This document shows positions 1-8,234 of a DNA stretch of 40,669 nt, in pieces. Location of the stretch: the NCBI GenBank assembly GCA_016212085.1, contig JACRHL010000004.1:1-40669 (forward strand), given 5' to 3'. Made by a program: the position numbers and the translations under genes. A model generated the notes under the pieces. That model did not search any database, was not told where the DNA came from, and saw only the letters and a program-made list of their open reading frames with translations. Within the stretch, counting starts at the first letter, position 1, and each line of letters starts with the position of its first letter. Source of the DNA: Nitrospirota bacterium. GTDB lineage: Bacteria; Nitrospirota; JACRHL01.

Positions 1-841
1 GGCCGGGCGGCGCGGAGGGCGTGGACATGTCCGGCGTGGGCGCCGGGCCGGCCGATTCGGCCTGCACCTGGGCGCTGGCCGGGGCCGCCGGAGCCGGTGG
101 CCGCGCCGTCGCGCCAGGGGCCTGCGTGGCCGCCTGGGGCGCCGTGCCGGCGCTGGCGGACGGGATGGCCGTGGCGGACGGGATGGGGGCGGACGCGGGG
201 GCCCCGCCCGCGCCGTCGGCCACCCCAAGCCCCGGCCCCGCGCCGAAGGCCGCCGCAACCGACGGGCCGACTCCGGCCACGGCCGCCGCCTCGGGGTTGG
301 CACCCTCGGTGGGAGGCGGCGGCCCGGCCCTGGTCGTACTGGATGCATCCGCGCCGGCGGCGTCGCACACCGTCGCCGCGAACCGGGTGGGGGCGGTCTC
401 CGCCGGGCCGCCCGCCGGGGGGGCCACGGCCGCCGTGGCGGTGCCCTCGGCGCCCGCATCGTCCTTGGGGGTCTGGCTCGGAGAGGCGGACCGGGTGGCC
501 GCCTGGACGTCCGCCGTGGCCCCGTCGGCGGCCCCGTCGGCCGGGGCCACGCCGCGTGGGGCGTCCCCGTCGCCCTGGCCGTCGGCCCGCTGCCGCTCGA
601 CGCGGGAGCGGGGTTCCGGGCGGCTGGTAGCGCGGCTGTGGCCGGCCCGCTGGCCGGCGGCATCACGGCTGTCGCGGGCATCACGGCTGTCGCGGGCGGC
701 GCGGCCCGGGCCGCGCTCGCCGGTGGCGGCCAGGGCATCCTGGAAGGCCCGCGCCCGCTCCGGGAAGCCGGTGTCCGGGGCCATTTCCGGCAGGTCGCCG
801 CGCGCCACCGGCGCGGCCATTTCCATTTCGCGAATCATCAT
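1..841 (-). CDS. fliK: Flagellar hook-length control protein FliK, N-terminal part (runs off left edge)
   Basis: Open frame of about 280 codons from an ATG at 841 to the window edge, without a stop on the minus strand. The product is extremely rich in Ala, Pro, Gly and Thr, as expected for the disordered N-terminal ruler half of FliK, which controls hook length by timing the export-specificity switch. The conserved C-terminal Flg_hook domain would lie outside the window. Residues near 50 show a short SRDA-type repeat, encoded by two copies of an 18-bp unit around 660-695. It is the last visible gene of the flgB-fliK cluster, 93 bp after the MotE-like gene. In-frame GTG codons at 850 and 853 are alternative starts. 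The FliK call rests on position and composition, since the diagnostic domain is not visible. Confidence 0.7.
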   Translation of the reverse strand, partial: MMIREMEMAAPVARGDLPEMAPDTGFPERARAFQDALAATGERGPGRAARDSRDARDSRDAAGQRAGHSRATSRPEPRSRVERQRADGQGDGDAPRGVAPADGAADGATADVQAATRSASPSQTPKDDAGAEGTATAAVAPPAGGPAETAPTRFAATVCDAAGADASSTTRAGPPPPTEGANPEAAAVAGVGPSVAAAFGAGPGLGVADGAGGAPASAPIPSATAIPSASAGTAPQAATQAPGATARPPAPAAPASAQVQAESAGPAPTPDMSTPSAPPG

Positions 842-934
842 GCGCGTCACCACCGTTAAAGTGTCCGGGCGCGGGGCCCGATAAGTCCGATAAGGGGGGG
901 GCCGATGCCCGCCCGCAACCGGATCCCCAAAAAA

Positions 935-1426
935 TCAGTTGGACCTGGCCAGCCGCTCCCCCAGCCGCGCCGCCTTGTCCTTGGGCATGAACTCCATGAT
1001 GCCGGCGGCGGCCTTGTCCTTCATGGCGGCGAACAGGGAGAGCGCCACCCGCTCGTCCATGCCGTTCAGGATGGGCGCCGCCTCCTCCGGGGTCATGGCC
1101 TCATACACCTTGACGAGCTTGCGCACCTTGTCATCGTTGGCCCGGTCGACCACCTCCTGGCGCCGCGCCAGTTCCTGGCGCAGGGCCTCGTTCTTGGCGA
1201 TGAGCGCCTCCAGGTCGGCCTGCATGCGCTTCACCCGCTCCTCGCGCGCGGCCAGTTCCGCCTCGCGTCCGGCCATGGCCTCCTGCCGCTCGCGGGTGGC
1301 CTTGTCGACGATGGCCTCGATGGAGGTGTCGAGCATGGCGTCCCCCCCCTCCTCCGCCGCCGCCAGGGGCACCCACGCCAGCAGCGCCGCCAGCGCAAGG
1401 CCGGTGATCCAGCGCACCGTTGCCAT
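935..1426 (-). CDS. MotE-like flagellar protein (MgtE intracellular N-domain family), exported
   Basis: 163 residues. A signal peptide or membrane anchor (MATVRWITGLALAALLAW) is followed by a long charged coiled coil at about residues 45-105, then a C-terminal helical module (EAMTPEEAAPILNGMDERVA) typical of the MgtE_N fold. Proteins with this build sit directly after fliJ in many bacteria and are often annotated MotE. In rhizobia MotE is a periplasmic chaperone of a motor protein, but a role here is inferred. The start is set by the TGATG overlap with fliJ (one shared base at 1426), giving translational coupling; the longer upstream frame lies inside fliJ and is discounted. Confidence 0.75.
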   Translation of the reverse strand: MATVRWITGLALAALLAWVPLAAAEEGGDAMLDTSIEAIVDKATRERQEAMAGREAELAAREERVKRMQADLEALIAKNEALRQELARRQEVVDRANDDKVRKLVKVYEAMTPEEAAPILNGMDERVALSLFAAMKDKAAAGIMEFMPKDKAARLGERLARSN

Positions 1427-1869
1427 CACTCCACCTCCATGTAGCCGCGCCGCGCCAGGGCGTGCAGGTCGTCCAGGGCACGCTGTCCGCGGCGCTCCCG
1501 GTCCGCCCGCAGGCTGGCCAGACGCCTTGCGATGACGGTTTCCATGCCTTGCAGGTTGTGGCGCGCGTTCACCCATATGTCCTCCGCCTTGCGCAGCGCG
1601 TCGCGCTGGCGCACGCAACCGCTGGCGGCGTCGTCCACGCGGCGGGCCAGGACGTCCAGGTAGCGGTAGGCGTCGGCCATCGGGTCCACCCCCATGCCGG
1701 CCCGCGCCTGCCCCGAGAGTTCCGCGCGCACCCGTTCGCGCTCCTTGTCGAGGCCCGACAGCGCCGCCTCGGCACGGGCCAGGTCGGCCACCCGGTCCGC
1801 GAAGTCGCGGCGCGCCTGCCGCTCGCGCACGGCGGCCAGGCGCCGCACCAGTTCCAGCCCCCGGCTCAT
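1426..1869 (-). CDS. fliJ: Flagellar export chaperone FliJ
   Basis: 147 residues, almost entirely alpha-helical coiled coil rich in Arg, Ala, Glu and Leu, the normal size and composition for FliJ. FliJ acts as the stalk of the type III export ATPase and escorts empty chaperones. The sequence is poorly conserved in this family, so identification leans on position: its ATG overlaps the fliI stop by four bases (ATGA, 1866-1869) and its stop overlaps the MotE-like start by one base. Confidence 0.85.
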   Translation of the reverse strand: MSRGLELVRRLAAVRERQARRDFADRVADLARAEAALSGLDKERERVRAELSGQARAGMGVDPMADAYRYLDVLARRVDDAASGCVRQRDALRKAEDIWVNARHNLQGMETVIARRLASLRADRERRGQRALDDLHALARRGYMEVE

Positions 1870-3203
1870 GCCGCCGCCTTACGGGCGAGCTGTTGCAGGT
1901 GGTTCACCGTTTCGCCCCAGCCGGCCCGGTCGTGCACGCCCTGGGTGAGGAACGCCTCCACCTCCTTGCGCAGCTTCACCGCCTGGTCCAGGTCCGGGCG
2001 GTTGCCGGGCTTGTAGGCGCCGATGGTGAGCAGGTCGCGCGCCTCCTCGTACACCGCCAGCATGGCGCACAGCCGTTGCGCCGCCGAAACGTGCTCCGGC
2101 GCCACCACGTCCACCATGACGCGGCTGACCGAGGCGCCCACGTCCAGGGCCGGAAAGTGCCCCGCCGCCGCCAGCCCGCGGGACAGCACGAAGTGGCCGT
2201 CGAGGCTGGCGCGCAGGGTGTCGGCCACCGGGTCGCCCAGGTCGTCGCCCTCCACCAGCACCGTGTAGATGCCGGTGATGCTGCCCTGCCCCTGGGCGCC
2301 CATGCCGGCGCGCTCCACCAGGGCCGGGATGGCGGCGAACACGGACGGGGTGTAGCCCTTGGTGGCGGCGGGCTCGCCCACGCTCAGGCCCACCTCGCGG
2401 CGGGCCATGGCGAAGCGGGTGACCGAGTCCATCATGAGCATCACCTTCAGACCCCGGTCGCGGAAATACTCGGCGATGGCGGTGGCCACGTAGGCACCGC
2501 GCTGGCGCAGCAGGGGGGCCTTGTCGGCGGTGACCGCCACCACCACGCTCCTCGCCATGCCGCCGGACCCCAGCTCGCGCTCCACGAATTCGCGCACCTC
2601 GCGGCCGCGCTCGCCGATGAGGGCGATCACGTTCACGTCGGCGGCGCTCTGCCCGGCGATCATGCCCATCAGCTTGGACTTGCCCACGCCGCCGCCGGCG
2701 AAGATGCCCACCCGCTGCCCCTCGCCCAGGGACAGCAGGCCGTCGATGGCGCGCACGCCGGTGGGCATGGGGGCCTGGATGCGGCGCCGCGCCATGGGGT
2801 TCAGGGTGACGCCGTGCAGCGGCATGCGCCGGGCGGCGGGATCGGCGCCAAGGGGGCGGCCGTCGATGGCGTCGCCCATGGCGTCCAGCACCCGGCCCAG
2901 CAGGAACTCGCCCGCCAGCACGCCGGGGCTTTGGCCCACGGGCTTGAGCCAGTCGCCCGGCCCGATGCCCAGGGAGTCGCCCAGGGGCATCATCAGCGCG
3001 CGGCCGTCGCGGAAGCCCACCACCTCGGCGCGCACGCGGGGGCGGCCCGCGTGGTCCAGCACCTCCACCATGTCGCCCAGGGAGCAGGCCATGCCGGTGC
3101 CCTCCATGAGCAGCCCGAAGGCGCGGGTGAGCCGCCCGTAGGCGCGCACGTCGGCCTTGAGGGGCGCCTGCCCGAGCCGTTCCGAAAGGGTGAGAACCGC
3201 CAT
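1866..3203 (-). CDS. fliI: Flagellum-specific ATPase FliI
   Basis: 445 residues, standard length. Residues 1-95 form the N-terminal beta-barrel-like domain. The Walker A loop (AGGGVGKS, Lys175) is followed by the GERGREVREF segment and the Walker-B region LMMDSVTRFA, all as in the F1-beta-like export ATPases. The C-terminal helical part contains EARDLLTIGAY. FliI is the hexameric ATPase energising flagellar type III export with FliH and FliJ. The start directly abuts the fliH stop, and the end overlaps fliJ. Confidence 0.97.
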   Translation of the reverse strand: MAVLTLSERLGQAPLKADVRAYGRLTRAFGLLMEGTGMACSLGDMVEVLDHAGRPRVRAEVVGFRDGRALMMPLGDSLGIGPGDWLKPVGQSPGVLAGEFLLGRVLDAMGDAIDGRPLGADPAARRMPLHGVTLNPMARRRIQAPMPTGVRAIDGLLSLGEGQRVGIFAGGGVGKSKLMGMIAGQSAADVNVIALIGERGREVREFVERELGSGGMARSVVVAVTADKAPLLRQRGAYVATAIAEYFRDRGLKVMLMMDSVTRFAMARREVGLSVGEPAATKGYTPSVFAAIPALVERAGMGAQGQGSITGIYTVLVEGDDLGDPVADTLRASLDGHFVLSRGLAAAGHFPALDVGASVSRVMVDVVAPEHVSAAQRLCAMLAVYEEARDLLTIGAYKPGNRPDLDQAVKLRKEVEAFLTQGVHDRAGWGETVNHLQQLARKAAA

Positions 3204-3830
3204 CTACAGCCGCTCCATGAGGGTTGCCAGGGCCTGCTCGAAGCGCGTGACCAGGGTGGCGTCGATCAGCTTGCCGTCGCCCTCCAGCACCGCCCCGCCC
3301 CGCTCCATGCCGGGGTCGGTGACCAGGTCGAAGTCGTTGGCCAGCAGCGCCAGCAGGTCGGCGCGGTGGCTGTCCAGCACCGGCTGGTCGTCCGGGTGGA
3401 TGCGCACGGTCAGGCGCGCGGTAGGGGCAAAATGGTCGCGGGCCAGGGCGATGCCCGCCAGGGGCACCGGGTGATCCACCGCCACCTCGTAGTCCAGCAC
3501 GGCCCGGGCCAGGGCGATGGCCAGGTGCAGCACGTCGCGCTCCGCGTCCGCCACCAGGGCGGCGCGCATGTGGCGGATCTCGTCGCGCACCACGGTCACC
3601 GCGGCCAGCATGGTCTGGGCCACCTGCTCGCCCTGGGCGTAGCCGGCGCGCTCCCCGGCGGCGAAGCCGGCGGCGTAGGCGTCGCGCTCCATCTGGGCCA
3701 GGCGCTCCTCGGTGAGCAGCGGCTGCACCGGGCGGATCACCGGCTGCGGCTGCGCCGGCAGCTTGGCGGCGAGGCGCTGCGCGCCGCCCAGGGGCGGGCG
3801 CTCGAGGACGCGGCTATTCGATGAGGGCAT
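3204..3830 (-). CDS. fliH: Flagellar assembly protein FliH
   Basis: About 208 residues. A Pro/Arg/Gln-rich N terminus precedes a helical segment with glycine-spaced repeats (AYAAGFAAGERAGYAQG, the FliH GxxxG-type region), then a V-ATPase subunit-E-like C-terminal domain. FliH binds and restrains FliI and docks it to the C ring. I prefer the ATG at 3830, preceded by a GGAGG about 11 bases upstream; the longer frame begins with GTG at 3851. With the 3830 start it overlaps the end of fliG by 17 bases. Confidence 0.88.
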   Translation of the reverse strand: MPSSNSRVLERPPLGGAQRLAAKLPAQPQPVIRPVQPLLTEERLAQMERDAYAAGFAAGERAGYAQGEQVAQTMLAAVTVVRDEIRHMRAALVADAERDVLHLAIALARAVLDYEVAVDHPVPLAGIALARDHFAPTARLTVRIHPDDQPVLDSHRADLLALLANDFDLVTDPGMERGGAVLEGDGKLIDATLVTRFEQALATLMERL

Positions 3831-4836
3831 CGCCACCGGCACCTCCGCCACCCAGGATGATGCGTCCCTGGTCCCCGAGGGACTTGACGGTCCTGAGGAT
3901 CTCCGCCTGGGCCGATTCCACCTCGCTCACCCGCACGGCGCCCCGGTCCTCCATGTCCTCCTTGAGGATGACGGAGGCGCGCTCCGACATGTTGCGGAAG
4001 AACAGATCGCGCACCGCCGGCTCGGTGCCCTTGAGGGCGATGGCCAGCACGTCGCGCCCGATCTCCTTGAGGATCTCCTGCACCCCCTTGTTGTCGAGCT
4101 TGATCAGGTCCTCGAACAGGAACATGCGCTTGCGGATGTTCTCCGCCAGGTCCGCGTTGACCCGCTCGATCTCCGCCAGGATGTTCTCCTCCGTGGCGCC
4201 GTCCACGTAGTTGAGCACGTCGGCGGCGGCCTGGATGCCGCCCGAGGTGCGGGTGCGCGAGCTGCCGCCGGAGAGCAGCTCCTGCTTGAGCACCGCGCCC
4301 AGGTCGCGCACCACGTTGGCGGGCACCTGGTCGATGGTGGCCATGCGCAGCACCACGTGGGCCACGTTGTCCTCGCGCAGCAGGGGCAGCACCTGGCTCG
4401 CCAGGGGCGGGTCCAGGTAGGAGAGGATGATGGCGATGGTCTGCGGGTGCTCGTGGCGCAGGAAGCCCGCCAGGGTCTTGGGGTCCAGCCAGTTGAGGGA
4501 TTCCAGGGAGTTGGTCTCGGTCTGGATGCTTTCCAGCATCTGCTCCGCCTTCTCGCGCCCCAGGGCGTTCTCGAGCACGCGCTGGATGTAGTCCTCGCCG
4601 CCGATGGCGGAAAAGCCGCCGTTGGCCACGGTCAGCTCGCCGAACTCGCGGATCACCTCGGCCACCTGGGTGGGCGACGCGGAGGTGAGCTTCATCATGT
4701 GGGACGAGATGGTGAACACGTCGCGCGAGCTCAGGTGCCTCAGCACGTTGGAGGCCGCCTCCTCACCCAGGGCGAGCAGGAACAGGGCCGCCTTCTGGAT
4801 GCCGGAGAGGGCGTTTTCGGTTGCGGTGTCGGCCAT
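3814..4836 (-). CDS. fliG: Flagellar motor switch protein FliG
   Basis: 340 residues, normal length. The N-terminal domain (SGIQKAALFLLALGEEAA) binds FliF. The middle domain has the EHPQT motif at residues 129-133 that contacts FliM. The C-terminal domain contains the torque helix with its charged residues (LIKLDNKGVQEILKEIGRDV), which interacts with the MotA loop. The tail is glycine-rich. It starts 18 bp after fliF and overlaps fliH at its end. FliG couples the stator (motAB at 20206-22073) to rotor rotation and switching. Confidence 0.98.
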   Translation of the reverse strand: MADTATENALSGIQKAALFLLALGEEAASNVLRHLSSRDVFTISSHMMKLTSASPTQVAEVIREFGELTVANGGFSAIGGEDYIQRVLENALGREKAEQMLESIQTETNSLESLNWLDPKTLAGFLRHEHPQTIAIILSYLDPPLASQVLPLLREDNVAHVVLRMATIDQVPANVVRDLGAVLKQELLSGGSSRTRTSGGIQAAADVLNYVDGATEENILAEIERVNADLAENIRKRMFLFEDLIKLDNKGVQEILKEIGRDVLAIALKGTEPAVRDLFFRNMSERASVILKEDMEDRGAVRVSEVESAQAEILRTVKSLGDQGRIILGGGGAGGDALIE

Positions 4837-4854
4837 GGTGACAGGTCAGTTCCC

Positions 4855-6402
4855 CTAGGAGTCCTTGAGCCAGTTCTTGAGCAGCTCGGCGGCCTGACGC
4901 GGGTTGTCCTCGGCCATGCGCAGCACGTCCGCGCGGGTGGAGGGAAGGATCCCCTTCACGTCGAAATCCTCGAACAGCAACTTGTTCTCGCTCTCCAGCT
5001 GGCTCACGGTCTTGGGCAGGCCGTCGGCCAGCACCAGGTCGGTGCTGGCGGCGCGGGGCGACTGGGACGCCACGCCCACCAGCGGCCTGAGCACCAGGAA
5101 CACCACCATCGCCACCGCGACCAGCGCCAGCAGGTAGCGCACCGCCGGGGCGGCCAGCGGCATGAGCTTGTCGGTCATGCCGGGCTCCGCCGGCTCCTCC
5201 GCCTGCTCCATGCCCACGAATGGGATGGAAACCACCTCCACCGAGTCGCCGCGCTCCGCGTCGAAGCCCACCGCCTTCTTGACCAGGGCGGCATAGGGGG
5301 CCATGTCGGGGGCGGCGCCGCCCTCGCCGGCCACGGCGCCCGCGTCCACCAGCACCGCCACGCTCAGGCGCTTGATCTGGCCCACCTGGGCCACCGTGTG
5401 CGACACGGTCTTGTTGAGCTCATAGTTGATGGTCTCGGACTGGTTCTTGGACTTGTTGCTCTCGCCGCCGGACCCGCCCGGGGTGGTGACGCCCACCACG
5501 CCGCCGGCGGCGGCCGAGGCGCCCTCGGCCTGCTCCTTGCTGCGCTGCTCGGAACGCACCACGGCCACCTCCGGGTCGAACAGCTCCTGGGTGGTCTCGG
5601 TGCGGGTGAAGTCCAGCTCCGCGGCCACCTGCACCTGCACCCGGTCGTGGCCCACGGTGGGGGCCAGGATGTCCATCACCGCGCCCCGCAGGCGCTCCTC
5701 CACCTGGTAGCGGTAGCCGGCCTGGGAGTTGACCATCAACGTCTCGCCGTCCTTCTCGCCGCCGGCGTAGAGCACGCGGCCGGAGAAGTCGACCACCGTC
5801 ACCCGCTCCGGCTCCAGCCCCGGCACCGCCGAGGCCACCAGGTGCAGGATGCCCGCCACCTTGTTGTCGTCCATGGACACCCGGTTGGCCAGCTTGAGGG
5901 TGACCGAGGCGCGCGCCGCCTCCTGGTCCTTGGCGAACAGGCGCTTTTCCGGGATCACCAGGTGCACCCGGGCGCTGCGCACCTGGTCCATGGCGCCGAT
6001 GGTGCGCGACAGCTCGCCCTCCAGGGCGCGCCGGTAGTTGACCTTCTGCACGTAGTCGGTGGTGCCGTAGTCGTTGCGGTCGAATATCTCGAAGCCCACG
6101 CTGCCGCCGGACGGCAGGCCGTCCTCCGCCATGTTCATGCGCAGCTCGTGGACGCGGTCGCGGGGCACCAGCACCGTGCCGCCCCCTTCCGAGAGCTGGT
6201 ACGGCACGTTGGCGTCGCGCAGGCGGTCGACGATGGCGTTGGCGTCGGCCATGGCCAGGCCGCCGAACAGGGGCTCGAAATCCGGCTTCTGGGCCCACAG
6301 CACGGTCACGGCGATGGTGGCCGCCGAGGCCGCCACCGCCACCAGCAGGATGAGACGCTGACCCAGCGGGATTCTGCCGAAATTTTTAAGCCAGGTTTCC
6401 AT
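4855..6402 (-). CDS. fliF: Flagellar MS-ring protein FliF
   Basis: 515 residues, slightly shorter than many FliF proteins. First membrane segment at about residues 17-38 (LILLVAVAASAATIAVTVLW), then the secretin-like ring-building motifs with PLFGGLAMADANAIVDRL and the MNMAEDGLPSGGSVGFE stretch, a low-complexity Gly/Ser segment near residue 310, the second membrane segment at about 430-455 (VRYLLALVAVAMVVFLVL), and the acidic C-terminal FliG-binding tail ending AELLKNWLKDS. It builds the MS ring that seeds basal-body assembly. It lies 43 bp after fliE and 18 bp before fliG in one transcript. Confidence 0.97.
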   Translation of the reverse strand: METWLKNFGRIPLGQRLILLVAVAASAATIAVTVLWAQKPDFEPLFGGLAMADANAIVDRLRDANVPYQLSEGGGTVLVPRDRVHELRMNMAEDGLPSGGSVGFEIFDRNDYGTTDYVQKVNYRRALEGELSRTIGAMDQVRSARVHLVIPEKRLFAKDQEAARASVTLKLANRVSMDDNKVAGILHLVASAVPGLEPERVTVVDFSGRVLYAGGEKDGETLMVNSQAGYRYQVEERLRGAVMDILAPTVGHDRVQVQVAAELDFTRTETTQELFDPEVAVVRSEQRSKEQAEGASAAAGGVVGVTTPGGSGGESNKSKNQSETINYELNKTVSHTVAQVGQIKRLSVAVLVDAGAVAGEGGAAPDMAPYAALVKKAVGFDAERGDSVEVVSIPFVGMEQAEEPAEPGMTDKLMPLAAPAVRYLLALVAVAMVVFLVLRPLVGVASQSPRAASTDLVLADGLPKTVSQLESENKLLFEDFDVKGILPSTRADVLRMAEDNPRQAAELLKNWLKDS

Positions 6403-6445
6403 CCAATCCCCTCCGCGTGCGATTCAACAAGACGACAGCGCCGCG

Positions 6446-6763
6446 TTACACGGGCATCCGCATCACTTCCTGATAGGCATCCAGCACCTTGTTGCGGACC
6501 GCGACGACCATATCCATGGCCACCGCCGAGTCCTGCATGGCGATCATCGCCTGGTGCACCGAGCCCTGGCCGATCATCAAGTCCTGGGTGGCCTGGTCGG
6601 CGGCCAGGGCCTTGGTGTTGGCGGCGCCCACGGCATCCACCAGCGCCTGGGTGAAGCTGGGGCCGGCGCCCTGGCCCACGTTCAGCGCCTGCGGCGCCTT
6701 GCCGCCCACGTCCGACAGGGACCGGGGCTGGATGAGTCCGGCCGAAATGCCCTTGATATCCAT
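6446..6763 (-). CDS. fliE: Flagellar hook-basal body protein FliE
   Basis: 105 residues, the standard size. The C-terminal half carries the conserved pattern QDLMIGQGSVHQAMIAMQ and VRNKVLDAYQEVMRMPV. FliE is the first rod protein, joining the MS ring to the rod. A clear ribosome-binding site (GGGGAGG) lies just upstream of the ATG. It sits 19 bp after flgC. Confidence 0.96.
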   Translation of the reverse strand: MDIKGISAGLIQPRSLSDVGGKAPQALNVGQGAGPSFTQALVDAVGAANTKALAADQATQDLMIGQGSVHQAMIAMQDSAVAMDMVVAVRNKVLDAYQEVMRMPV

Positions 6764-6782
6764 GGCTTACCTCCCCGCTCCG

Positions 6783-7202
6783 CTACTGGCCGATCTGCAT
6801 GGCCTGCTTGGTCATCTGCTTGGTGGCGTCCACCACCTTGGCGTTGGCCTCGTAGGAACGCGTGGCGGAGATCATGTTGGCCATCTCCTCCATCACGTTC
6901 ACGTTGGGCATCTGGACATAGCCGCCGGCGTCCGCGTCCGGGTGGCCGGGCTGGTAGACGTTCCTGAAGGGGCGCGGGTCCGCCTGCGTGGTGGCGGCCA
7001 CCAGCCGGGGGGCGTCCTGCCCCTGGGCCTTGGCCAGCTGGTCGGAAAAGCTGCGGAAGGCCACGTCCTGGCGCCGGTAGGGGGTGCCGTCCGCGGTGCG
7101 CGTCACCTCGGCGCCGGCGAGGTTCTCGGCGATCACCTCCAGGCGGCGCTTCTGCGCCCCCAGGGCCGACCCGCTGATGCGGAGCATGGTGGCGATGTCC
7201 AT
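6783..7202 (-). CDS. flgC: Flagellar basal-body rod protein FlgC
   Basis: 139 residues. The N terminus (LRISGSALGAQKRRLEVIAE, then NLAGAEV) and C terminus (EEMANMISATRSYEANAKVV) are the paired rod-protein signatures that form the helical D0 domain; PNVNVMEEM is typical of FlgC. It is a proximal rod subunit exported through the type III apparatus. It lies 43 bp after flgB and 19 bp before fliE. Confidence 0.97.
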   Translation of the reverse strand: MDIATMLRISGSALGAQKRRLEVIAENLAGAEVTRTADGTPYRRQDVAFRSFSDQLAKAQGQDAPRLVAATTQADPRPFRNVYQPGHPDADAGGYVQMPNVNVMEEMANMISATRSYEANAKVVDATKQMTKQAMQIGQ

Positions 7203-7245
7203 CGGTTATCCCTCCCGGCCCCAGGGCCTGTTCACACAACCGGCC

Positions 7246-7674
7246 CTAACGGCCCTCGTGGATGATGCCGCGCAGGTTCCGGTACTTGTTGGCCAGGATC
7301 TGCGAGGCCGTGTCGTACATCAATGTGTTCTCGGCCAGCCGCGACATCTCCTCCTCGGGGCTGACCGTGTTGCCGTCGGTCTTGGCGCCGTGGCGGATCA
7401 CCTGCTCGGTGCCCACCACCGCCTGAAAGCTGTTCTCCCCGGCCCCCTGGCCGATGTGGCCGGGCCGGGTGGCCACGGGGCGCAGCGGGTCGCCGCCCTG
7501 GGCCGCCTGGCGCAGCGCGTCCTGGAACTCCAGGTGGCGCGCCTTGAAGCCGGGGGTGTCCTGGTGGGCGATGTTCTCCGCCGTCCGCTCGTGGGCCGCA
7601 TGGCGCAGGTCCAGCACGCGGGACAGCAGATGAAAGGTGTCGCTTCCGGTCAGTCCGCTCGGCACGGTTGCCAT
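7246..7674 (-). CDS. flgB: Flagellar basal-body rod protein FlgB
   Basis: 142 residues with the rod-protein N-terminal motif (RTAENIAHQDTPGFKARHLEF) split across the usual positions and the C-terminal SRLAENTLMYDTASQILANK motif. It is the first gene of the long minus-strand flagellar operon and lies 70 bp downstream of a sigma-54-like promoter. The ATG at 7674 directly abuts a GGGGAG, which is too close to serve it; a GAGG 11 bases upstream could. GTG at residue 4, about 9 bases from the GGGGAG, is a plausible alternative start. Confidence 0.96.
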   Translation of the reverse strand: MATVPSGLTGSDTFHLLSRVLDLRHAAHERTAENIAHQDTPGFKARHLEFQDALRQAAQGGDPLRPVATRPGHIGQGAGENSFQAVVGTEQVIRHGAKTDGNTVSPEEEMSRLAENTLMYDTASQILANKYRNLRGIIHEGR

Positions 7675-7743
7675 CTCCCCAAAAACCTCAAGGGTTCCGC
7701 CACCGCCCCCGATAAGGGGACAGGGCGCCTCCTCCCCCCTTTG

Positions 7744-7759
7744 TGCAAAGGTCGTGCAC
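7744..7759 (-). promoter_or_regulatory. Sigma-54-type (-24/-12) promoter of the flgB operon
   Basis: On the minus strand the sequence GTGCACGACCTTTGCA aligns with TGGCACG-N4-TTGCA, missing only the first two bases of the -24 box. The second G of the -24 and the GC of the -12 are correctly spaced. A start near 7734 would give a leader of about 60 nt before flgB. A sigma-54 activator of the flagellar FlrC/FleR type is encoded nearby (10844-12289). No activator-binding sites were identified. Confidence 0.6.
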
Positions 7760-8035
7760 AGCGCGCCACGCGCCGGGGGATATTCCGCAATGCCCCGCGA
7801 AAATAAAGATAAACCCGTTTAAAAACACACTGTTGGCTACTTGCCAAAAAGTTCCGCCCCATGCCGCTCCAGACGCCTCCGGGGCCGTGTGCGGGCCGTT
7901 CCGGGCCGTTTCGTCAAAACCCCGTCACCGCCCGTCGGGGGCTTCTGACGCTTCCGTGACGGGGGGGAGAACGGCACCCGGCGCGGACGCGGAGCCACGG
8001 CACCGGGGGGGGATGATCGATGAGGGGGGATTGAT
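7760..8035. other. Gene-free region upstream of the flgB promoter
   Basis: No gene is seen. The stretch has G-runs and two similar GATGAGGGGG segments, one before and one after repeat E1. It would be the natural place for enhancer sites of a sigma-54 activator, but I cannot point to a convincing repeated operator. Short frames here are shadows. Confidence 0.4.
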
Positions 8036-8200
8036 GGGCACCTCTATTAACTGTCGCGAGCGCCCCCTAGTGCAAGGCGCCCCGAGCGGAGCGGCACCGT
8101 TACGCCGCGCAGAACCCGAGACATATCTGGGAGATAGGCGAGGGTTCGAGCACCGCCCAACGCAGCAATCGGGGCGCGCAGCAGGTTAATAGAGGTGCCC
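8036..8200 (+). repeat. Structured dispersed repeat E1 (MITE-like, 165 bp)
   Basis: Bounded by 16-bp perfect terminal inverted repeats (GGGCACCTCTATTAAC at 8036-8051, complement at 8185-8200) and flanked by a TGAT duplication (8032-8035 and 8201-8204). It shares its order of blocks with E2 (28040-28182) and E3 (36478-36620, reversed). It contains the small hairpin TATCT-GGG-AGATA and an extra segment of about 20 bp relative to the other copies that itself can fold (GCGGC...GCCGC). It codes for nothing convincing, has no transposase, and lies between the TPR gene and the flgB promoter. Confidence 0.85.
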
Positions 8201-8234
8201 TGATGAGGGGGAGGATGCCCGGATGGGCGCCCCC

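Noticed and set aside
21-884. Long plus-strand frames across the fliK region
   Set aside because: They mirror the GC-rich codon pattern of fliK on the minus strand and have no recognisable domain or operon context.
876-893. Two CCGATAA-type sequences resembling sigma-28 -10 boxes
   Set aside because: They are on the plus strand, where no gene follows; the real gene here (fliK) is on the minus strand.
3712-6654. A 980-codon plus-strand frame opposite fliG and fliF
   Set aside because: Its His/Gly/Leu-rich product is the antisense shadow of high-GC genes; FliG and FliF motifs on the minus strand are unambiguous.
8137-8160. GGGTTCGAGCACC in the repeats resembles a tRNA T-loop
   Set aside because: The flanking bases do not form a T stem, and no acceptor, D or anticodon arms fit; the same block occurs in E2.
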